DNA from: Acanthococcus lagerstroemiae
Lineage: Eukaryota > Arthropoda > Insecta > Hemiptera > Eriococcidae
NCBI GenBank assembly: GCA_031841125.1
Contig: CM063107.1
Location: 44,343,497 to 44,407,496 of the forward strand
Length of the DNA: 64,000 nucleotides
Reading direction: 5' to 3'
The position numbers were made by a program, and so were the translations under genes. The notes under the pieces are model-generated. The model did no database searches. It was not told where the DNA came from and saw nothing but the letters and a program-made list of their open reading frames with translations. Shown here in pieces: positions 35,507-47,057 of the stretch. Positions within the stretch are counted from its first letter, which is position 1. Each line of letters opens with the position of its first letter.

Positions 35507-36609
35507 GTTGTGACCCCGAACCCAAATTTCATTCTTTAAATTTATACCTCCAGCCGAAATTCATACTGGACTCAAAATTATAGCAATATTCGAGCCTTTC
35601 GTTCTTCTTCCTCCCAAAAAACCTACTTTGATACTTTGTTTGATGTAATTCGTGTTGATTTTGCCCATTTTAAATCTGAAATTTGATAGGGCCAGATCCA
35701 AATTCTGATAAATTATTTGAAATCGACGCATCAAGAAATACCTATTTCGACACTTCTCTAACTTTCGATTTTAAGATAGCGGAATGTAATGACCTTCCCC
35801 TCTCTCTCAAGGGATATAATTTTTGCTCTACAGAAACTCTCTTGTAGTTGTGAGTGCCATGTGTTACCGTCATTCTGTCGCATTATAGTGAAAAATATGA
35901 TAATTTTAACATTTTCATTACGTACTTTCTCTCTTGAAAAATTTGCTTTGCCGATGTAAGGTACCTTTTTCTGGACTGCCTGTCATAGACTGCGTATAAC
36001 TAACTGTTGGCATAACTTTGCCGCATTCTCTTGTGTATGGACAGCGTGACCTTGACCCGATCTTCGTTTTAATTATTGTCGGGTGAGACAAAAGTATATA
36101 CGAACCCAAAATTAGTAGTACAAATTTCGTTTTATATTCGAGTCGAATGAAGCGGAAAAGTGCGAAGGAAACCGATGGTTCGTGTACAGATTTTGTACAT
36201 CGTTTGAACGGCTTTGAATAGAACAAAAGGATGATGAGAATGGATGCGCCAATGACGTGGATTCCGCAAAATTAGAATTATTACGTCGAATGGCGAAAGA
36301 TATATTCGAATTGAAACCAACAACTCGCGAATATCTTTTATTTCGCTTAAATGTGACCCTCGAATCAGTGTTTTCCTTTATGTTATTTAGAAATTTTTAT
36401 AATCCCCGCCCCTTGTGAGTTCGAGCTGATTAGTTCAGAGACACACGTTCTGTCGTGAATTAGTTTAAATTCTCTTGACGAATACTCTGGTTAATGATTT
36501 CATATAGATTGGTGTCATTAGTGAAGTTGGAACACGAAAAATATAATCAAAATTTTCGGTCTTCAGGTGGTTCAAATCACGAATTTTTCTCGGAAACATG
36601 ATTTGGATT

Positions 36610-36997
36610 CAGTAGCGTCACTAGGGGCGGGCCCAAACGGGCCAGGTGCGTTAAAAAAATTCCCCGGCCCGCCCATTTTTTTAAAGGATTAAATCCTTTG
36701 GAAAAAAATTATTAAATTTTTTTCTCAAAAGAAAAAAAAAAGTATTATATCATATTTTTGAATAACGTAAGTCACGTCACAAACGCCCACATAATTACTT
36801 ATGTTATTGAATAGCAGTATTCATGTACGTATGCGTTTATTAAAAATTTTACATGTCGACGTCATTTTTCGACAGCCCCTCCCTCGAGCCGCATTCAAAA
36901 ATTGATTTTGTCTGTTGCAACTTGGCTCAACTCTGTGTTAGCCTTTCGGTGCCCATGCAAAAAAAAAAAAAAAAAAAAAAAACTAGTTAGGCTACTG
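36610..36997. mobile_element. hAT-like MITE (388 bp)
   Basis: The left end CAGTAGCGTCACTAGG and the right end, reverse-complemented CAGTAGCCTAACTAG, are inverted repeats. The flanks TTTGGATT (36602-36609) and CTTGGACT (36998-37005) agree at 6 of 8. The interior includes a short GGGCGGGCCC-type G/C palindrome near the left end and a 24-base poly-A run (36959-36982). No coding frame. Confidence 0.65.
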
Positions 36998-37005
36998 CTT
37001 GGACT

Positions 37006-38790
37006 ACCAAGTATAATAAAGTAGTTTCAAAAAAACAGAAAGAAAAATACATGATCTTTGCACTGAATTCGTATAGAAAAAGCAGTCAGTGACCTGATGT
37101 ACAGTTTCGAATCATGGATTGAAAAACATGACCTGAGAGATCATTCGAATCCCAAATCATCAAAATGATTCGAGAATCAAGATATGGTCAACTTTCTTTT
37201 GTCTGTATTCTCGCTGCTGAGTTCGAATACGAAAATTTGCTCGGAAAAATGTTCTTCCTGTTTAGGTGTTTTGAATCACCCAATGAAGTGATAAGAAATT
37301 TAGGTAAACTTATTTTCTTTAATTAATTTGAAATGGAGTGCAAAGTCGCACGAATTACGAAGAAAATAGTGAAAACTCGGGGGCGTAGACCCCTAACTTG
37401 ATCGTGACCCTTCGGCGATCCCTAACGCTTTGAGCACCCCTCGTCTCACGATTTGTGGCTTCATTTTATCTGAAAGAATGGAGAACTTTTCACATTTTAC
37501 CAAAAGCACCAAAGTCCAACTTTCCTCACAATGTGGGTCTGCCGCTCTCCTTATTCCCTAAAAATTCCGCAATTTTAATGGACAGTATTTCAAGAATTAG
37601 AAATTGGAATATTTTTCAATAATACGAATAAAACTAATGAATTTTCTTCTAATTGGTTCCAAATCAACCATGCAAGATTGAAACGAACTTCTGAAAATTA
37701 GAAATTGAACTCGTCGCAGGAGCTCGCTGTGAAGAGAAAGGGAACGAAAGGGATCTTGGCATACATCTCTCAGCTCCAGAAAATGAGGTCAGTTCTTACC
37801 AACAGGGGTGGTGTGAGCTTCAGAGGATGTTCTGCAGTTTCTTCCGTCGATATTTCTATGCTGTCGTGTGGGTCGCTGGATTCACTTCTGAGGGCATTCG
37901 AAGTATAGCGCTCACCTTCGGGCTAAGACCAGTTCCTAGTGACAGTTCTAACTAGTCGCGCCGTAGCCGTCACTCAAGTTCAGACGATGAGGTTAGGGTT
38001 TAAGATAACCATCAGAAATTGATTTAGCGGTCGAAACCACATTTGCGCTCCTTCACCCGGGAGAAAAGAAAAATTGTTACAATCGTAATTTGTTTGATGA
38101 CTTTCGAGTCCCAGTATGGACACAAACGCTTAAAGTTATGGTATTTTTCAACAGATTTTAAGTTCCATGTACTCAGTTGAAACTCTAATAATGGTCAATC
38201 AATAAACAGAAGGTAAAATTTAGTTGACATTGGAACCCGAACTGAAATGAACTTCCAATAGTTAAGAATTGCTGCAGGCCTTGGGTTGCAAGGTTTAATA
38301 TTTTTATGCTGCTAGTTTCTCGATTTTCTCTTCACTCTTTCTCTTTCATTTCCTTTTTCCGAGAAGTGCGTGTTCCGGAATTCAACATTTCGTTCCTACC
38401 TGATTTTTCGGAGTTACGTGTCTTTGTACTTCTATAGCATTCGTTGCACCAACCCACTGTATCTTTTACCCTTATGGCATCTGTCACCTGTAGACCGTCT
38501 TTTCATCAGGATTTTTTCAGTACGGAGAATACGATCTGTATTAGTCCGGTATAGCGCAGCTGGTACCCGTAATCTTCCATTTATATTAGTACCTTGCTGG
38601 AGAGGCGAGATTTCGGTGGCCTTTATTAATTGCTCGTCCGGACGATTCCGCGCTAGAATAATTTTGTGGAGCTGAGCAAATGCTTTGAAATTAGAGGTCT
38701 ATTTTTAATCAGAGCCAATTAAACTACGAAGAAAATAGTTGTGGAACTCGAGATGTGCGTAGATCAAATTTGAGGTTTGAGGGCTAGCTG
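37006..38790. other. No recognisable gene
   Basis: Only chance frames are present. I looked for further receptor exons on the minus strand here and saw none. Confidence 0.35.
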
Positions 38791-39139
38791 ATTTTTTTTT
38801 TCCAATTTACTGTCAACCCGAGCCCTGGAATCCGCCCTTTCGAACATTACTTCAGAGACGTCGGGAGGCTGTTAGGGCTGTCTTAGCCCTCTTCTCATCT
38901 TGCTGAAAAATCGGCCTAGGTCGAAATGTAGCGAGTTGCTACGTGGGCTCGAATCCGGCACCCCCGGATTCCGAGACCAACGAGCTATTCACTCGGCCAA
39001 CGAGACCTTGAAAAGAATTGTAATCAGAAAGACGCCCCATTGGTTGAAGAATAAAGAAGATACAGCATTTTGAAAATGAAATGGCAAAACCCCAATTTTC
39101 GAAAAGGAAATTTTAGAAGCCCGAAGAATGAACTTCCTC
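38791..39139 (-). mobile_element. tRNA-derived SINE, copy 2, with 5' extension
   Basis: Same organisation as the 34.4 kb copy: a tRNA-like head ending at 39007, a body, and a 3' end with a T-run on the plus strand (the A-rich tail). The 5' extension (39008-39139) differs from that of copy 1 at only about 4 of 132 positions by eye, while head and body differ at roughly 13 percent. No clear target duplication flanks it. Confidence 0.85.
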
Positions 39140-40905
39140 ATCCACAATCTAATGAACAGGTTCTAATTTTCCTCGCGCAACCACAGTACCGTTCATGATG
39201 GATAGATAGCGCGCTCAGAGTCCCCTTCCAGTTTTTTTCTGGAATGATGCATTGTACTCGTATTGTCTGCAGTTCAGTGTATGATTAGTTACCACCAGTA
39301 TCGAATGTCTTTTGTCGTGTTGAGTGTTCTTCCTCGTGCTGCTGTGAGATACGAGGCTCGTATTCAGATCCTCGGTGTTGAAAGATTAAAAATGGTGTAC
39401 GTCAGTACTCGGGTATCATACCCCTATGCTAGTAGCATGTAGTATGTTGAGTCATTGTATTTGCTCCTCACATGTCTGGAATTCCCGAGAAAAAAAACAG
39501 TGTTAGGAATCTATGCCGAGGAAAAAGTGGAATAGCACCAGCGTTGAGCGCCTGGAGTTATACGCGCAAGCATCTGTATGAATTCCAAACGCCAAAAGCT
39601 AATCCTACGCAGTTATGAACTATCTGGCAAAAAGTTGAAGTTCACAAAAAGAACACTTGTTCATGTTCAGTTCAAGTTCATATGGTCTTGAAGCTCATTT
39701 CAAGTTTCTTTACCGTGAGGATGAGTGAAACAGTTAATACATATTGCTACGTACTACCACTATTGTCATATGAACTTGCAGTGAACGACAAAAACGTTCA
39801 AGTTCAAAAGAGAGGCTTCAGTTCAAATTCACTTTTCATTTTCATCATTCAATTCAAGTTCATTAGAATATTGAACGAGTTCTCGAACTTACAGTTTGTG
39901 TACTGAAATCGTTCATGTCTGATCCTATTGGTATCTTCCCGTCCTACCGAAAGGAGGTAGGGAGGGAAGAGTAAGAGTAGCGAGGAGGGAACTACTTGAA
40001 GTACCCGGAGACGAAGGTAATTTAGTTCAGCTCTGGGAGTCCGCTTACCCCGCGCGGTTGCCAAACGCTAACCTGGTTGCCATTTTTCAATGTTAGAATC
40101 CTTTAAGTCATGGTTTCTCCATTGCTTAGCGTACTATTGAACCTGTTCCTTAGTATTTTAGTGTGGCTTAGTATGATGAAGTTCAATTCAAACCAGGCTT
40201 CGACCCCGCGTTAAGCCTTCAAGCATTTGTAGAAGCATTTAGCTTTGAATTTTGGCATTTCAAATTCATAACAAAAACTCACTTTAGTGCTTTCAATTTT
40301 GAGTTTTCAGCTGCTGGTTTCGGTTTTAGAAGGTTACAACCTCTTGCCGTGAACTAATATCTCTGAACTTGATTTCTATGTTATTTTCCTGAACTCTCAA
40401 CCCCGACTCCAGTCTACATTTCGTTACTTCAAACCGACGCTATACTCTCGTGTGCATCCAGAAAATCGGGATGCTGTCGTTGTAACTCATCTTCATGAAT
40501 CCTCCTTTCCGAAAGTACTCTTACCCGCGCACAAATTACATATTAATGAGTTTTCGCGTTTATGTACGTGAAAAGTATAGATTATTTTGGCGGAAACGAG
40601 AAGCTTAAGAACACGTTTTCTATGCGGAGCGATGCGCGGTGTCGCCCAAACCGACGAAGTGGAAATGGTCGAAGAAAGAAGTTATTGAGAATGAAGGGAA
40701 AAAGTTCAAGGTGTTCTCTGTGTTTCGAAAACGAGGGTCGAAATCGCACATCCGAACATAATTAGTCAGGTTTGTTTGAAATTGTTTTGAACTCGGTAAT
40801 TCGCATCGATGTGATGAATATACACGTATGTAACAAGCCAAAGAGAGCACTGAGGATTGCTTAAATTATATTGTGCAAAACGATTGTATTATTGGTTCGG
40901 CCTAC
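39140..40905. other. Intron side of the receptor exon; no other gene
   Basis: From about 39.64 to 39.92 kb the word GTTCAAGTTCA and variants recur in both orientations, which may mark an unrecognised MITE. The stretch just below 40906 begins the intron after the receptor exon. No second exon was seen. Confidence 0.4.
40904..40905 (-). other. Splice donor of the receptor exon
   Basis: On the minus strand the exon ends in CAAG and the next bases are GTAGG, a good donor. The cut falls after the first base of the glycine codon, phase 1. The frame otherwise reads on for only four residues to a stop. Confidence 0.8.
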
Positions 40906-41473
40906 CTTGCACCAATGCGAGTATACCCATCGGCATGACCAAAACGGCGACCATCAGATCGGTGATGGCGAGCGACATGAGGAAGTAGTTGGTGACGTTC
41001 TGCAGCCGCCGTTCCCAGTAGATGGCCAGGCAGACGAGCACGTTTCCGGCGGCCGTGCCCAAGACGAGGACGAAGGCGGACAAGGCCCACCAGCGCGGAA
41101 AGTTTCCCGCCAACGATACTTCGGAGAAGGCGGACGACGAGGTCGTCGACGACAGAAACGGATCCTCGGCGCCGTCGAACGTCAGCGTGAAGTTCTGCTC
41201 CTGGTCGAAGGCGGTGTGGTTGGAGTGCGCTGTTCCCGGAGGACCGTACTGGCTGTACAGCGGGAATGGACGATACTGTCCGACCGCCAGTTGACGCCGA
41301 TGTATCTGCTGCTGCTGGTTGTAGGCCGCGGAGAAGAAGTGTCTGTCATCTAGATGCGTTTCGGTCGCGAAAATAATGACGTTTGACGAGTGCGATGGCG
41401 GCGGCGACGGCGGTGCAGACGGTGGCGGCGGCGATGAGCTCGGCGATTGAAGCAGCTGTTCAAACGCGATCAT
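40906..41473 (-). CDS. 5-HT2: 5-HT2-type serotonin receptor, first coding exon
   Basis: This exon encodes the first 189 residues of a class A biogenic-amine receptor in the plasma membrane; in the family serotonin binds and Gq-type signalling follows. A long extracellular N-terminus (1-127) is rich in Ser/Pro (11-30) and Gln, with N-glycosylation sequons at N85 and N94. TM1 is about 128-152 with the GN pair (N144). The first loop is [13 protein letters not shown]2 is about 162-186, with SLAITD carrying the conserved aspartate D172. The loop-TM2 block is characteristic of invertebrate 5-HT2 receptors; the subtype (alpha or beta) cannot be settled from this exon. ATG at 41473 is the first after an in-frame TGA at 41551-41549. 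The exon is much richer in GC than its neighbours. TM3-TM7 lie in exons not seen here. Confidence 0.85.
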
Positions 41474-42281
41474 CGTGTCGAAGACCAGGCGCTGGTGGAG
41501 CCAAGGGGGCCGGCGGCCTTGTCGGGAAACGCCGCGTATTCTGTCCTCTCATCTCGGTGTAATGTACATACGCGCTTTTCTTGAATGGTGCTCGCTCGGG
41601 GTTATTAGAAGGGGGCACGTCGGTAACTTAACGACCTAGCAGCACCGCACTTCTGTATCTCCGTATACCAAATACGGTAACCCAAAAACAAAAAAACTGC
41701 GCTGTCGATCGAACGTAATCGCCAAACTTGTTTATTTGTATTTTTTCATTTATCTACTAGCAGACATGTTTTAATTTGCGATAGCAGCTCGTGTTTATGA
41801 CTGGAAGAAAACAGAATGGAAATGTGACGGGGAAAGCGGAACACGTTAGGAAGTTTTGATTGAGCATTGGTTTCAGCCATAAAATTGTGTGCCTTCTAAT
41901 CCTACATACATAGTAACCTCGAACGAGCACAACCGTATGTTTGTATAATGGGCAAGTGTATGGGGAGCAATCCAGCCCGCGGTTTTTCGTACCTGTTATG
42001 TATATTTTGATATGTAGGTATGCAGTTTTATATTTATTTTTGGGGTGCAAATTGGGCTGAAATGACTTTGTCTCGTTCGTTTATTCGTTAAAGGGATTTC
42101 ATGTCCGCCGCTAGACCGCTGGATGTCAATGTGGTTGGTTCTGTCGACCGTATTCGGTCGTTCTGCATACCATGACGTGGGGTGGAAAACCTGAAACAGA
42201 ACAAGAAATTATGTTAGTGCGGGTAGTATGTATTGTTGGAGTAGTCGATTTAAGATTCAGGGAGTTCTAAGAGTACACACG
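41474..42281. other. Upstream flank of the receptor coding start
   Basis: About 100 bp next to the exon stay GC-rich and could be 5' untranslated sequence. No TATA box or initiator can be assigned with confidence, and a 5' non-coding exon further upstream is possible. Confidence 0.4.
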
Positions 42282-42610
42282 TGTATGGATGCCGCAGAGA
42301 TACGAGGCCGAGCATCCTCGATGAGTTTATGCTCGAGCATTTGAGTATAAATGGGGCACAAATTCTTAGGCTTTATGCTTGAGAAAAAATTCAGAGAAAC
42401 TGTTACAAAGAGGGTGAATAGAAGGTAGAACACGTGGCAAGCCTTGAGGGAAACCAAAATCATGTCCCATAAGCCTGTCTGAATCTTCTGAGAAGGATGT
42501 GCCAAAAGTTCATTTTAGTATGTGGTGGGGCGTAAATTCGTGTAAGAAAAAATCACGATTTGTTCAGTAGCGAATATTTTACAAATGGAAAATAAATATG
42601 GATTGAGAAC
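42282..42610 (-). repeat. 320-bp repeat with minus-strand open frame, copy 1
   Basis: From GATGCCGCAGAG to AATAAATATGGATTGA this matches 46050-46370 at about 95 percent by eye. On the minus strand it stays open for about 80 residues in both copies, including PSQKIQTGLWDMILVSLKAC, a hydrophobic stretch FYLLFTLFVTVSLNFF and SSIKPKNLCPIYTQML. I do not recognise the protein. This copy directly adjoins the foldback at 42.6 kb. Confidence 0.75.
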
Positions 42611-42613
42611 TGT

Positions 42614-43184
42614 ATTTTCGTAAACTAGAAACTTCCAGCTCTAGTTTAAGCTATTTCTACCTCAATTTTCTATGATGCCATTGATAACAGTGCCGTATCC
42701 AGGAATATGGCCGGGGGGAGGGATTGACCTAACATATGGGGTATTTTGAACGAAATTTATTTATCAATGTTTCTGAGATCTGCATTTTCCTGATTTTTTA
42801 AGCGTATGGCCGAACCCGGGGGGGGGGGTGTATACGGCTCTGATTATCTGATTAATAAACTGAACACTTCTTAAAGTTTGCTACTTCGAACTTCAATTTA
42901 CTACAGTTTACGCGGATTACTATTTTGTTTTTCTTGAAACTTTCGTATAATAATGATGAATTGTTTTGTGCTCAATTGCGACCATTGCTAGGATACAGGT
43001 TCTGTGTGAGTGTACTTCCAGTGATTATTTTATTTACTACAAAATTACCTCGGACACAAATAGTGACAATTGAAAACAGGTATTAAAGTAGCGAACTTTG
43101 GAAGTGCTCAGTTTATTTATGGTATCATAAAAAATTGAGATAGCTTTGCTTAAATTAAAGCTGGAAGTTTCTAGTTTACGAAAA
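42614..43184. repeat. Foldback with a MITE in its left arm
   Basis: The left arm begins ATTTTCGTAAACTAGAAAC at 42614; the right arm (43085-43184) is its reverse complement, sharing CTTCCAGCT, TATCTCAATTTT-like, TATGATACCAT, AATAAACTGAGCACTTC and AAAGTTCGCTACTT. The left arm is split by an insertion at 42688-42850, and after removing it the arms align through the join. The centre (about 42890-43084) is single copy. No coding frame. Confidence 0.85.
42688..42850. mobile_element. hAT-like MITE inside the foldback arm (163 bp)
   Basis: CAGTGCCGTATCCAGG at the left and, reverse-complemented, CAGAGCCGTATACACC near the right form inverted repeats; the right side has 8 further bases (ATTATCTG). The flanks ATTGATAA (42680-42687) and ATTAATAA (42851-42858) match at 7 of 8. 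Comparison with the intact right arm confirms the pre-insertion sequence. A 12-G run lies near the right end. Confidence 0.8.
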
Positions 43185-43377
43185 TCGAGTGTACATTCCT
43201 TAGTTATTTTGCATTTTTAAAATATTCGATTCAGAACAGCATGTAATTGTTTCGAATGGGAAGTTACGTGTTAAAAAGTTGTGTACATTTTTCTACGAAA
43301 TACAGGTTGCAGCTTACAGCAGTGATATTACTGTGATGGGTGATAATTGATATAACTGACGTCGTAGGTTGATCGAC

Positions 43378-43519
43378 CCGTGATCCGTAATTCGGATCAC
43401 ATCTATTTTGAGGTTGTATGAACTATAAAAAAAATAATGACCATACATCGCGATTCAGATCAAAACATTGGAAAAGAACAATGGAAAAAGTGATCCGAGA
43501 TTCGTGATTCGGATCACTT
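43378..43519. repeat. Two GTGATCCG/CGGATCAC palindromes
   Basis: GTGATCCG-TAATT-CGGATCAC near 43380 and AAAAGTGATCCGA with its reverse complement TCGGATCACTTTT at 43483-43519 are two versions of one palindrome, about 105 bp apart. More CGTGATTC words follow. They probably belong to one unrecognised repeat. Confidence 0.65.
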
Positions 43520-45559
43520 TTGATGCCCGTATCCTTCATCCGTGATTCAGTTCAAAAAAGTAATCAGTAATTTATAATTCGAGTCTGCAATTTAGTGATT
43601 TTATCCACTCTTGCTGATAGGTAGGAAGAGAATGCTTCAAGCCCATAGCAATATTAAAATTATATTTTCGGTAGTCAGTGTTGCTACTTTGGCAAATTCC
43701 AAATTTGACCAAGGATTAGCTCTACTTTTTAATGAAAATGAAAATGAATAATATTTTATAATATCGTGACTATATTAGTGGAGGAAAAAAAATTCTAGAA
43801 AAAGTAGAATGTGCCCAAGCACACTTGGCACACCTAGCAGACACGCCTATGTCCTTCGGGTGGCACCCATCTAAGATTTTATTATTGGAATAAAACATCC
43901 AGAGTATTGGCACATTCACACTTATGTGATTAAATGGCTCCATCCAGAGATGTTTCTTGATATTTGTTTTATCACGATTTCAGGAAACAGAAATTTCTGA
44001 CGTGAAAATAAATAATCAAGAAAATTTCAGGAACGCCTCTATCTTTTTTCTTGGAATTTGGAATGGGGAATTCTTGTTTGAGGATGTTATCAGTGGAATA
44101 AGAATTCTCGATTGAAAATGGTCAAAGTATCGGGAAACGAAACGAGAATTCTTCTGGAACCATCTCTGGTGCTATCGGCTTAGATCGCTTGACTGCAGCA
44201 GAGATGGGCAAAATCCAAAATCAAAAAAATCAAAATTGATTAAAACCAATTGCAGACTGGGCTGTTACCTAGAGTGACAAAGGCCAGGGTTTCCCAAAAA
44301 TAAACCGGTGGGTGAGGTGGACACAAAGAAGAGTAATAGCAATTGATTAAGACAGATATGAGACTGAAGACTGTATAAATATCGTAAAATAAAATGAAAG
44401 AATAAAATAAATAACCAAATCATTTATCACTTTTTTTTTCAATTCTTATTTACATTTATAGCTTTTTATTAGCATTTATTCGTGTGCAAATGTGAGTTAC
44501 TAATCCGTACAGTTTTTGAATGTTTTAGTTTTTCGATTCGTATCATTCTTATTTTCTATTCTTAAATGAGTCACGACTTCTTATTCTTTGGTGTTGTTCT
44601 TCAGTTTTAATTTTCAAATTTCAATAGTGATAGTGTTTTTCAAAATATTTTCTGACATCTTTTTTTAAATGTTTTCTCTCTTTCTCTCTCAAGACCCGTA
44701 AAAAGAACAGGAATGAGAAGCGGCGAAACTGATTCCTCCTAAAGACAGGAAACTGGTAAGTCAAGTATTATGACTCCTCCACACTTCCTGTTTTTAAAAT
44801 ACTGCTACAAACACCTTTCCTAAGTCGTGATTGGGGGGAAAAAATGTTCAGACGAACCTATTCGCTAAATTAAAAACAGATCGAAGAAGAGCTGCAGGGC
44901 GCTAGTAGCATCAGACGGAAAATTCTATTGTATAAGTTTCCAAAATGCCTACGCTGAAACAAATCATAAAGTTATTTGTCATTTTGCTTCCTGAAGACGA
45001 CGTAATTGGAAACATTATAGGGGTTCTCTTCCTCATCGCAACTTTCATCTGATTCGTGAGAGCAACGCGAATTCTCGACAGCCAATTTCCGCGTTTCATT
45101 AAAACTCCCTTAATTCGAATAAAATCCATTAACAGTCACGCAGATTTCTAATTTTCTTCGTTTGTGCGCACATTTGCCTCTACCCTCGCCGCCGCGTCAC
45201 GTGTTTTCGCGCTATATGGAGTAGTTAGCGAATATTTAAGAAACGTATTTGGAACTCCGTTCGTTTGTCGTGTTTTCGTGTTAGGAGACTGGTAACACCG
45301 GTTATTTCGATATAAACAACGATAAAAAAGGTGTTGGAGGAAAAAATGGACTGACTATAGCCTATTTTGCCACGAACATATTTGAAAATAAAACGTGAGG
45401 TGATGGACGCCATCATACTGCTGTCCATGTAATCCGTGAAAGTGACATCCAGTTAGGTAAACATAAACCTAATGATAACCACATGAACGGTACTTCAGTT
45501 CAAAAAACTAAAATATGTTTAGAGGCAAAGTGACCATGTGGCGAATAGTTAACTAGTAT
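43520..45559. other. No recognisable gene
   Basis: CAGAGATGGGCAAAATC near 44200 resembles a hAT terminus, but no partner end was found nearby. The remainder shows no coding signal. Confidence 0.35.
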
Positions 45560-45706
45560 AAAAAACTTATAGCAAAAAGAATAATGCTAACAGTAAACCA
45601 CATAAAACAACTTTGGAAATAATAGAGCTTACGAATTAAGAAAACTCATTAGGAAAAAAATTCGACAGGATGTCTCCGAATTTGATATAAAACAATAGAG
45701 AAAATA

Positions 45707-46049
45707 GTGCAGGAAAGCGGCTCCAGTATAAAAACTAAAAAAATGATTCAAACAGGCACTTTCATGCTCCCAAAGCTGAAAAACAGCTCTGGAACTGAAA
45801 AATATGGAGGACAAGAATTAGTGGAAGTGGCAACAGAGTTTTACAAACATTTATACACGAAAAACCCCAGCGAGAATAATAACATGTGGAGAGAAAAAGC
45901 TACTGACAAAGAACAAGTCCTTCCCATTTTGTGCGAAGAGGTAGAAAAAGCTATGAATGGACTAAAAATAAGTAAAACACCCAGCCCTGATGATATCCGA
46001 AATGAAATTTTAAAAGTCCCAAGGCAGGTATTAACGGAACCTCTACACG
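45707..46049 (+). pseudogene. LINE pre-RT region
   Basis: About 114 residues precede the reverse transcriptase core: GGQELVEVATEFYKHLYTK, then EEVEKAMNGLKISKTPSPDD and EILKVPRQVLTEPLHD. This is the FYxxLY ... EEVxxAxxxLKxxKxPGxD order found ahead of RT in such elements. The frame runs on to 46105, but from 46050 it reads into the inserted repeat. Similar sequence without a start codon lies just upstream (KKIRQDVSEFDIK), so the methionine is not a true start. Confidence 0.85.
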
Positions 46050-46370
46050 ATGCCGCAGAGATACGAGGCCGAGCATCCTCGATGAGTTTCTGCTCGAGCA
46101 TTTGAGTATAAATGGGGCACAAATTCTTAGGCTTTATGCTTGAGAAGAAATTCAGAGAAACTATTACAAAAAGGGCGAATAGAAGGTAAAACACGTGACA
46201 AGTCTTGAGGGAAACCAAAATCATGTCATATAAGCCTGTCTGAATCTTCTGAGAAGGATGTGCCAAAAGTTCATATAAGTATGTGGTGGGGCGTAAATTC
46301 ATGTAAGAAAAAATCACATTTTGTTCAGTAGCGAATATTTTACAAATGGAAAATAAATAAGGATTGAAAC
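46050..46370 (-). repeat. 320-bp repeat, copy 2, inserted in the LINE
   Basis: This interrupts the LINE between EPLHD and the following ETGITPQQW. It matches 42282-42610 from GATGCCGCAGAG to GGATTGA with roughly ten differences in the first 215 bp. The minus-strand frame remains open (PSQKIQTGLYDMILVSLKTC, then FYLLFALFVIVSLNFF). No target duplication was found, and no terminal inverted repeats. Confidence 0.75.
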
Positions 46371-46490
46371 AGGTATAACCCCACAACAATGGCATACAGC
46401 CGAAATCATCATCCTGCACAAAAAAGGTGATAGGTCGGATATTAACAATTACCGCCCCATCAGCCTTCCTCGAACTTAGCCAAAATCTTT

Positions 46491-47057
46491 ATGAAAATCT
46501 TAAAAGAGCGCATCTACAATATACTAGACTTCCAACAACCTGTTGAACAAGACGACTTTAGACAAAAATTTTCCATTATCGGTCACATCCAATCGCTGAA
46601 CCAGATTATTGAAAAAGTAAAGGAATACAAAATAGAGGCGTGGCTGATGTTTATAGACTTCAAAAAGGCGTTTGATTCTCTCTATCATGATAATGATAAG
46701 CTGTGGCAGTCCCTGGCAGAACAAGGAGTCCCTTATAAAATCATCGAAATTCTCAGCTACTCATATGGTTGTTCCGAAGCCTGTGTGAGGATGGACACGA
46801 ATGGTACAAAGTTTCCTATCCAAAGGGGTGTAAAACAAGGGGATCCTTTGTCCCCGAACCTCTTCAACAGCGTACTGGAGCCAATTTTTAAAACCTTAGA
46901 TTGGGAGGGGAAAGAGATTGAAGTTCAGGATCGCTGGTTAAACTATCTAAAGTTTGCAGACGACACTGTAATTATTGCTAAAGATTTTGAGGAAATGGAA
47001 AAAATGACGAAAGAACTACAGGATGCAAGCCAAGAGTTTGGGCTTTCTATGAATTAA
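46491..47057 (+). pseudogene. Reverse transcriptase core of the LINE
   Basis: The 188-residue frame carries FIDFKKAFDSL with the first catalytic aspartate (D56), FPIQRGVKQGDPLSPNLFN (108-126), and the active-site box LKFADDTVIIA with FADD at 155-158, then the EFGLSMN motif just before the stop. All three catalytic aspartates are present. The frame begins after NYRPISL, which lies in another frame upstream, and stops before the thumb and C-terminal parts, so the protein is incomplete. The closest type I can name is RTE. Confidence 0.9.

Noticed and set aside
40871..41353. 160-residue plus-strand open frame over the receptor exon
   Set aside because: It lies antisense to the receptor exon; the GC-rich codons of the real gene keep the opposite strand open.
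44200..44290. hAT element starting CAGAGATGGGCAAAATC
   Set aside because: No partner terminus was found within a plausible distance.
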